Assembly: GCA_031411695.1 (NCBI GenBank)
Contig: JANOBO010000213.1
Span: 1 to 21,578, forward strand
Direction: 5' to 3'
Source of the DNA: JAIBCL01 sp031411695
GTDB lineage: Bacteria > Verrucomicrobiota > Verrucomicrobiia > Verrucomicrobiales > Verrucomicrobiaceae
Length of the DNA stretch: 21,578 nt
In this document: one piece after another, positions 17,570-21,578 of the stretch
Layout: each line of letters starts with the position of its first letter
Position numbering within the stretch: position 1 is the stretch's first letter
Position numbers and translations under genes: made by a program
Notes under the pieces: model-generated
Seen by the model: the letters and a program-made list of their open reading frames with translations, nothing else
What the model was told of the DNA's origin: nothing
Databases searched by the model: none

Positions 17570-19228
17570 GTGACTGACATGATTGATCCCGCTCCCCGCC
17601 GCCTCCCCTTGTTTCCGCTCATCTCCGCCGCGCTGATTGCCGGCGTCTTGCTGTGGATGTTCGCCACCGGGCACGTCGCACGGTCGTTCGGCGCCGTCAT
17701 CCTGATCTTGGTCTGGCTCGTCCTCACCGGAGTGTGGTGGGCGCTGCGGCGAAAGGGGCGGAGACTCGTTCGCCTCGCCACGTTGGTCGTCTCCATCGCG
17801 GCTATTTTCGGCGCGCTCAAATTCATGGTGCGCTATGAGGGCTCTGCAGACGGGTCAGCCATGCCGAGGCTGGCCTGGAAATGGAGCAAGGCGCGCGAGA
17901 TGAAGGCCATCGCGCGCACCGCGCAGCCGGTCGCTGATCTGTCAGCGCTGCCCGCCGGGCTGGCGGACTCGCCGCGCTTCATGGGGCCGGCCGGAGATGG
18001 CCTGCTCCCGCCGGTGCCGTTTGAAACCGACTGGAAGACTCATCCCCCGCGCGAGGTGTGGCGCCAGGAGATCGGCCTCGGCTGGTCGGGATTCTCCGTC
18101 GTGGGACGACGCGCCATCACACAGGAGCAGCGTGGAGAAAACGAATGCGTGACGTGCTATGACATCACCAGCGGCGCGCTCCTTTGGGCCCATGAGGATC
18201 GCGCGCGTTTCACCGAGGCCATGGGCGGCGAGGGACCGCGCGCCACGCCGACGATTGAGCCGCAGAGCAGGCGTGTCTTCACATACGGAGCCACCGGCAT
18301 CCTCAATTGTCTCGATCTCGAGACGGGCGCGAAGCTATGGAGCCACAACGTCCTCACCGAATTCAACTCGGGCAATCTCACCTGGGGCAAGAGTTCCGCC
18401 CCGCTGCTGCACGGGGACCATGTGATCGTCAGCGGTGGCGTGAGGAAGCCCACGCTCATCGCGTTCCGTCGCGACACCGGAGCCGTCGTCTGGCAGAGCG
18501 GCACGGAAGGGGCCAGCTACAGCTCTCCGGTGCTGCGCACACTCGCCGGCAAGGAACAGATCGTCAGCGTGAACCAGAAGTCCGTCACCGGTCACGATCC
18601 CGTCGGCGGCGATGTGCTTTGGTCATTCGAGTGGCCCGGAGATTTTCCAAAAGTGTCCCAGCCCATTCCAGCGGGCCAGGATCGCATCCTCGTCACCTCG
18701 AGCTACGGAGTGAAGAGCCACCTGCTCGAAATCAAGGCTGGAGCGGACGGCAAGTTTTCCTGCGCCTCCGTCTGGGAGAGCAAGTCGCCGCGCACGAAGT
18801 TCAGCAGCGTGTCCGTGTTCGATGGCTTCGCGCTCGGCATGGATGAGGGGATGCTCGCCTGCATCGACCTCGCCACCGGAGAGCGCCTGTGGCGCGACGG
18901 CCGCTACGGATTCGGCCAGCATGCGGTGGCGGGCGGATTGATGCTCATTCAGGCCGAGCCCGGATTCATCGCGCTGGTGAAGCCAAACCGCGAGCGGCTT
19001 GAGGAACTCGGCCGCCTCCCCGCGCTGACCTCGATGACGTGGAATCCGCCGACGCTGGCAGGAAGATGGCTGCTGGCGCGCAATGATCGCGAGGCCGTGT
19101 GTTTTGAGCTGGGCCCAAAGCAGTCCAGTCACTCCGTGACTGGAGCCTCTCAACCTAACAATCTCACTGAAAAAAGGACGATGACCCTTCGGCCAGACTC
19201 CAGTCACGGAGTGACTGGACTACTTTAA
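17570..19228 (+). CDS. Membrane-anchored PQQ-like beta-propeller protein
   Basis: A 552-residue protein starting at GTG 17570; an ATG three codons later (17579) is an equal alternative. Three N-terminal transmembrane segments (about 12-32, 37-59 and 67-88) precede a periplasmic beta-propeller of the PQQ-binding-like/outer-membrane-assembly type. Blade motifs include CYDITSGALLWAHED, CLDLETGAKLWSHN, AFRRDTGAVVWQSG, GHDPVGGDVLWSFEW and CIDLATGERLWRDGRYG. These [DE]-x-x-[TS]-G-x-x-x-W repeats are diagnostic of the fold. No dehydrogenase catalytic residues were identified, so cofactor binding is unproven. The gene starts 40 bases after the giant gene. The last 35 or so codons (after FELGPKQ) are made of two REP-like hairpins and the spacer between them, and so are probably not part of the ancestral protein. 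Confidence 0.85.
   Translation: MTDMIDPAPRRLPLFPLISAALIAGVLLWMFATGHVARSFGAVILILVWLVLTGVWWALRRKGRRLVRLATLVVSIAAIFGALKFMVRYEGSADGSAMPRLAWKWSKAREMKAIARTAQPVADLSALPAGLADSPRFMGPAGDGLLPPVPFETDWKTHPPREVWRQEIGLGWSGFSVVGRRAITQEQRGENECVTCYDITSGALLWAHEDRARFTEAMGGEGPRATPTIEPQSRRVFTYGATGILNCLDLETGAKLWSHNVLTEFNSGNLTWGKSSAPLLHGDHVIVSGGVRKPTLIAFRRDTGAVVWQSGTEGASYSSPVLRTLAGKEQIVSVNQKSVTGHDPVGGDVLWSFEWPGDFPKVSQPIPAGQDRILVTSSYGVKSHLLEIKAGADGKFSCASVWESKSPRTKFSSVSVFDGFALGMDEGMLACIDLATGERLWRDGRYGFGQHAVAGGLMLIQAEPGFIALVKPNRERLEELGRLPALTSMTWNPPTLAGRWLLARNDREAVCFELGPKQSSHSVTGASQPNNLTEKRTMTLRPDSSHGVTGLL
19120..19223. repeat. Inverted pair of REP-like hairpins at the convergent gene ends
   Basis: Copy A is on the plus strand: GCAG foot (19120-19123), arms TCCAGTCAC (19124-19132) and GTGACTGGA (19136-19144), loop TCC. 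Copy B is its reverse complement at 19196-19223, with foot GTAG on the minus strand (19223-19220). Over 28 bases the two copies differ at two positions. They sit head to head around about 50 bases, the arrangement of a REP doublet (BIME). Copy A and B are translated on the plus strand as the QSSHSVTGA and SSHGVTGLL tail of the PQQ-propeller protein. The foot of copy B supplies the TAG stop of the minus-strand gene. Confidence 0.8.
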
Positions 19229-21578
19229 GGTCTGCAGCCACACCACGAGATCCACCAAACCCTGCGGTCCGATGCCAGCCGCCAAGCCCGGAGGCATGAG
19301 CGAGAGCTTCATCTCCTCCCGTTTCGTGATCTCGTTCTTCCGCACCGGTTGCTGCGCGCCACCGGCGATCTTCAGCACGAGTTCATCCGCTGTGTCGCTG
19401 ATGATGTAGCCAACGATCTGCGCGCCGGCCTTGGTCGAGATCGTCACGCCATTGAAACTGTGCTCGATGCCCGCGCTTGGATACAAGATGGCGGTGAACA
19501 TCGCGTCCTTGCTGAGCTTGCTGCCGATGAGGCTGAGGTCGGGGCCGAAGTTGATGAACTGACCCTTCACCTGATGACAGCCGATGCAGCCTGCGGTCAT
19601 GAAGGCAGTCTGCCCTTTCGCAGCATCGCCTTTCATCGTCATCAGCTCGGCCAGCGGCGGAAACTTCTCCGCACCCAGCGCGGCAGGCACAGGGAGTTCC
19701 TCCGAGGCCTGATCGCGCAAACCACCGTCTGTGCTGCGACTCAGCGCCAGCGCGGCTCCGGCCTTCAAGTCCTCGGGCAGCTTGCCTTCCTTGTTCCATT
19801 TCAAAATCGCCCGACCCCCTTCCCCGCTCAGCGCCAAGGAATCGAGCATCGTCGCACGCACGCCGTGGTCCTTCACCTTCCAGAACGCAGTGTTCAGCAC
19901 CGCCACGCTCGCGCGATCGCTCACACGCCCCAGCACGCTGGCCAGCGCCGTCGCATCCTTGGCCTCCGACTTCGCGAGCAAGTCCGCCGTTCCATCGCGA
20001 TTCGCCGCGATGAGCTTCGCTGCGGTGATGGCCGCGTCGGTGTTTGGATTCGCGAGAACATAATCGAGCAGCTCCTTCTCGAAGCCCGTGAGGCTGAGAC
20101 GCTGCACGAGGTTCACAAACTCGGCTTTGCCGATGACGGGTTGAAGAAGCGAATCAAGCCGCGCCTTGGCTTCGGGTGATGAAGCGATTGCCTTGCGGTC
20201 GAGCAACGCCGTGGCGGCGAGCGAGGTCTCGCTGTCGGCCTTCAGGAAAATGTCCATCGCGGCTTTTGCGACGCCTGCGTCATTGGAGGCGGGTTGGAGT
20301 TGAAGGGCTCGGAGGAGAGCGATGGAGACCCTTTGAGGTTTGCTGGCTTGGCCTCTTGCTATGATCTCTCCGCAAATCCAATCCGGCGCTCGTCGCGTGC
20401 GTGAACTCCACAGTAAGAACGTTCCGCCGCGTTTCGCGTCGTCGTTCTTGTCAGTCAATGGACTTTCAGTCAGTCGGTCAGCCCAATGAAGCTGAGCCCC
20501 AATTCCTGCCGCCGCGTTTCCGAATTGCCATTCCTTACTCAGATCAAGCGCCAGTTTTTGCCAGAGTTTTGTTGCTGAATCAGTGGAATCAAACCGCAAC
20601 GCAATCGCTGCCTCACGTCGAACCGCAGCCGACTTATCCGTTACCACCTTCGCGATCACCTCCCGCACTTGCTCCGGCTGTGACTGCTGCCAGAGCTGAC
20701 GGCCCACGCGGATGGCGGCGACTCGGATGTTCGGTTCAGTGTCGCTGAGCGCGGCGGCAAGAGTACTCTCGGGCTTTAGCCCGCCTGACTCCCGTCCACG
20801 AATTGGATGCTCAGTGGGAGTGATGGCGGGCTGAAGCCCGGGACTACTCGCTTTTAGCGACGCGAGCAGCCACAGTGCCCGCGCCCGATGCTGCGGCTCG
20901 GCTTTCTTGTCTTCGAACATCGCCTTCAGTGCAGGCTCGGCTTTTGCACCGAATTTCTTGAGCGCAGTCCACGCGAGATAACGCGCCGATTCATTCGGCG
21001 ACTTCAGCGCGGCCACTGCACCGTCCACCGTTCCGACATTCGTCATTCGGCATCCGTAATTCGTCATTACCTTCGTCGTCACGCGGAACAATCGCCCGCG
21101 CGTCACATCTCCCATCGCGTGACCACCGACACCCGGATCATACCAGTCAGCCACGATCAAGCTGCCATCGGGTGCCACGCAGACATCGCTGGGGCGGAAC
21201 CACTTGTCCTTCGTGCCTTCGATGATGTTCACGATCTCGGCCTTGTATCCCGCGCCTGCGGGCTGGGTGATGTAGCCGCGCACGACGTTCGGGCCGGCGT
21301 CGCAGTGGATGGGCTGGCCTTTGAAGATGCTCGGCAGCAAGTCACCTTCATAGACCTGCATCCCGGTCGGAGAGCCCGCGCCGGTGATGAGAACGTTCGG
21401 CACCACGCCGGGATCGTTTTGATGCCAGTGGCGCTGCGGGATCTCCTGCTCCATGCCGATACGCGGGGTCTGCCAGCCGGCGCCGGTCTTCTCGTCCTTG
21501 TAGCCGTAGTTGCCGAACTCCATGACGTAGTTGATGCGCACGCCCTTGTTGCCGTCGTCGTCGTTGTCGCTCTGCCAC
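19220..21578 (-). CDS. PVC-type cytochrome c protein with propeller end, HEAT repeats and C-terminal heme domain (5' partial)
   Basis: The gene runs off the right edge. The frame stays open to 21578 as WQSDNDDDGNKGVRINYVME, a stretch typical of the middle of these proteins, so the GTG at 21541 is not a start. The visible part holds the end of the propeller-like 'membrane-bound dehydrogenase' domain (to about 21080; RPSDVCVAPDGSLIVADWYD), then HEAT-like helical repeats (about 21040-19700), then a heme-binding domain of the Pirellula/Verrucomicrobium type (TIGR02603-like) with CIGCH at 19588-19574 and ending in VVWLQTLK. It is predicted to be periplasmic and to act in electron transfer; the substrate is unknown. 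Two repeat elements are inserted in frame (21069-21037 and 20847-20763). It overlaps the PQQ gene tail by nine bases. Confidence 0.92.
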   Translation of the reverse strand, partial: WQSDNDDDGNKGVRINYVMEFGNYGYKDEKTGAGWQTPRIGMEQEIPQRHWHQNDPGVVPNVLITGAGSPTGMQVYEGDLLPSIFKGQPIHCDAGPNVVRGYITQPAGAGYKAEIVNIIEGTKDKWFRPSDVCVAPDGSLIVADWYDPGVGGHAMGDVTRGRLFRVTTKVMTNYGCRMTNVGTVDGAVAALKSPNESARYLAWTALKKFGAKAEPALKAMFEDKKAEPQHRARALWLLASLKASSPGLQPAITPTEHPIRGRESGGLKPESTLAAALSDTEPNIRVAAIRVGRQLWQQSQPEQVREVIAKVVTDKSAAVRREAAIALRFDSTDSATKLWQKLALDLSKEWQFGNAAAGIGAQLHWADRLTESPLTDKNDDAKRGGTFLLWSSRTRRAPDWICGEIIARGQASKPQRVSIALLRALQLQPASNDAGVAKAAMDIFLKADSETSLAATALLDRKAIASSPEAKARLDSLLQPVIGKAEFVNLVQRLSLTGFEKELLDYVLANPNTDAAITAAKLIAANRDGTADLLAKSEAKDATALASVLGRVSDRASVAVLNTAFWKVKDHGVRATMLDSLALSGEGGRAILKWNKEGKLPEDLKAGAALALSRSTDGGLRDQASEELPVPAALGAEKFPPLAELMTMKGDAAKGQTAFMTAGCIGCHQVKGQFINFGPDLSLIGSKLSKDAMFTAILYPSAGIEHSFNGVTISTKAGAQIVGYIISDTADELVLKIAGGAQQPVRKNEITKREEMKLSLMPPGLAAGIGPQGLVDLVVWLQTLK
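20763..20847. repeat. Inverted pair of REP-like hairpins in-frame in the HEAT region
   Basis: Plus copy: GTAC foot (20763-20766), then arms CGGGCT (20770-20775) and AGCCCG (20778-20783). Minus copy: GTAG foot (20847-20844), arms at 20840-20835 and 20832-20827. The two copies are reverse complements over about 23 bases with three differences, and both continue to an ACTCCC motif. The pair is translated on the minus strand as roughly 30 residues (SSPGLQPAI ... RESGGLKPES) placed between two HEAT helices, without breaking the frame. Confidence 0.78.
21037..21069 (-). repeat. Short ATGACGAAT-type repeat in-frame in the cytochrome gene
   Basis: Read on the minus strand, the word ATGACGAAT occurs twice with ATGCCGAAT between, within 33 bases. 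It encodes MTNYGCRMTN at the junction between propeller and HEAT region. Similar AT-richer elements are dispersed in Verrucomicrobia genomes as I recall them, but I cannot confirm copy number here. Its composition stands out from the GC-rich flanks. Confidence 0.55.

Noticed and set aside
20401..20748. 115-codon plus-strand frame opposite the cytochrome gene
   Set aside because: The minus strand encodes a continuous, recognisable HEAT/cytochrome protein across this interval; the plus frame has no features.
1..21578. tRNA, rRNA, riboswitch or insertion-sequence transposase
   Set aside because: None was recognised by reading either strand; no transposase motif or rRNA/tRNA-like segment was seen, although small RNAs cannot be excluded without a covariance search.

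Overview
The window looks like a chromosomal segment of a GC-rich member of the Verrucomicrobiota (PVC superphylum). The lineage call rests on protein families concentrated in that group: a DUF1501 protein, a cytochrome protein of the 'Pirellula/Verrucomicrobium' type (HEAT repeats plus a C-terminal CxxCH domain), the 'Gloeo_Verruco' YGTT-GG repeats, and short palindromic repeats lying inside coding sequence. I cannot assign a genus.

Layout. Positions 1-1336 (+): the tail of a membrane-type protein, a small winged-helix regulator whose ATG overlaps that gene's stop (ATGA), and ispH, the last enzyme of the MEP isoprenoid pathway. A CTTTG-n5-CAAAG palindrome lies between the regulator and ispH. 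Positions 1503-4413 (+): a tight three-gene cluster of a Tat-exported DUF1501 protein, a membrane-anchored protein with a pseudopilin-like C-terminus, and a SUMF1-fold lipoprotein that lacks the catalytic cysteines. Positions 4575-5302 (-): a Phd/PIN-type toxin-antitoxin pair. Positions 5551-17529 (+): one giant gene of 3992 codons. It encodes an exported metzincin-like metalloprotease followed by PKD, carboxypeptidase-regulatory-like, Calx-beta and FN3-like modules, a 14-unit YGTT-GG propeller array, a 14-unit RCC1 array, a cadherin-like sandwich and a calcium-binding C-terminal region. Positions 17570-19228 (+): a membrane-anchored PQQ-type beta-propeller protein. Positions 19220-21578 (-): a cytochrome/HEAT protein that runs off the right edge and converges on, and overlaps, the PQQ gene.

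The genes do not form one pathway. Most are concerned with exported or envelope proteins: Tat substrate, lipoprotein, giant secreted protease, membrane propeller, heme protein. The two flanking themes are a housekeeping gene (ispH) and a toxin-antitoxin module.

The most striking feature is a set of small repeat elements inside or at the ends of coding sequence. They are a 21-nt hairpin in the giant protease gene, an inverted pair of 21-nt hairpins forming the last part of the PQQ gene and supplying the stop codon of the convergent gene, an inverted pair of 14-nt hairpins in-frame within the HEAT region, and an ATGACGAAT-type repeat in the same gene. Most copies carry a GTAG, GTGG or similar tetranucleotide at the 5' foot, as REP elements mobilised by RAYT transposases do. 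Together they suggest several REP-like families that spread through coding sequence and are tolerated as added peptide.
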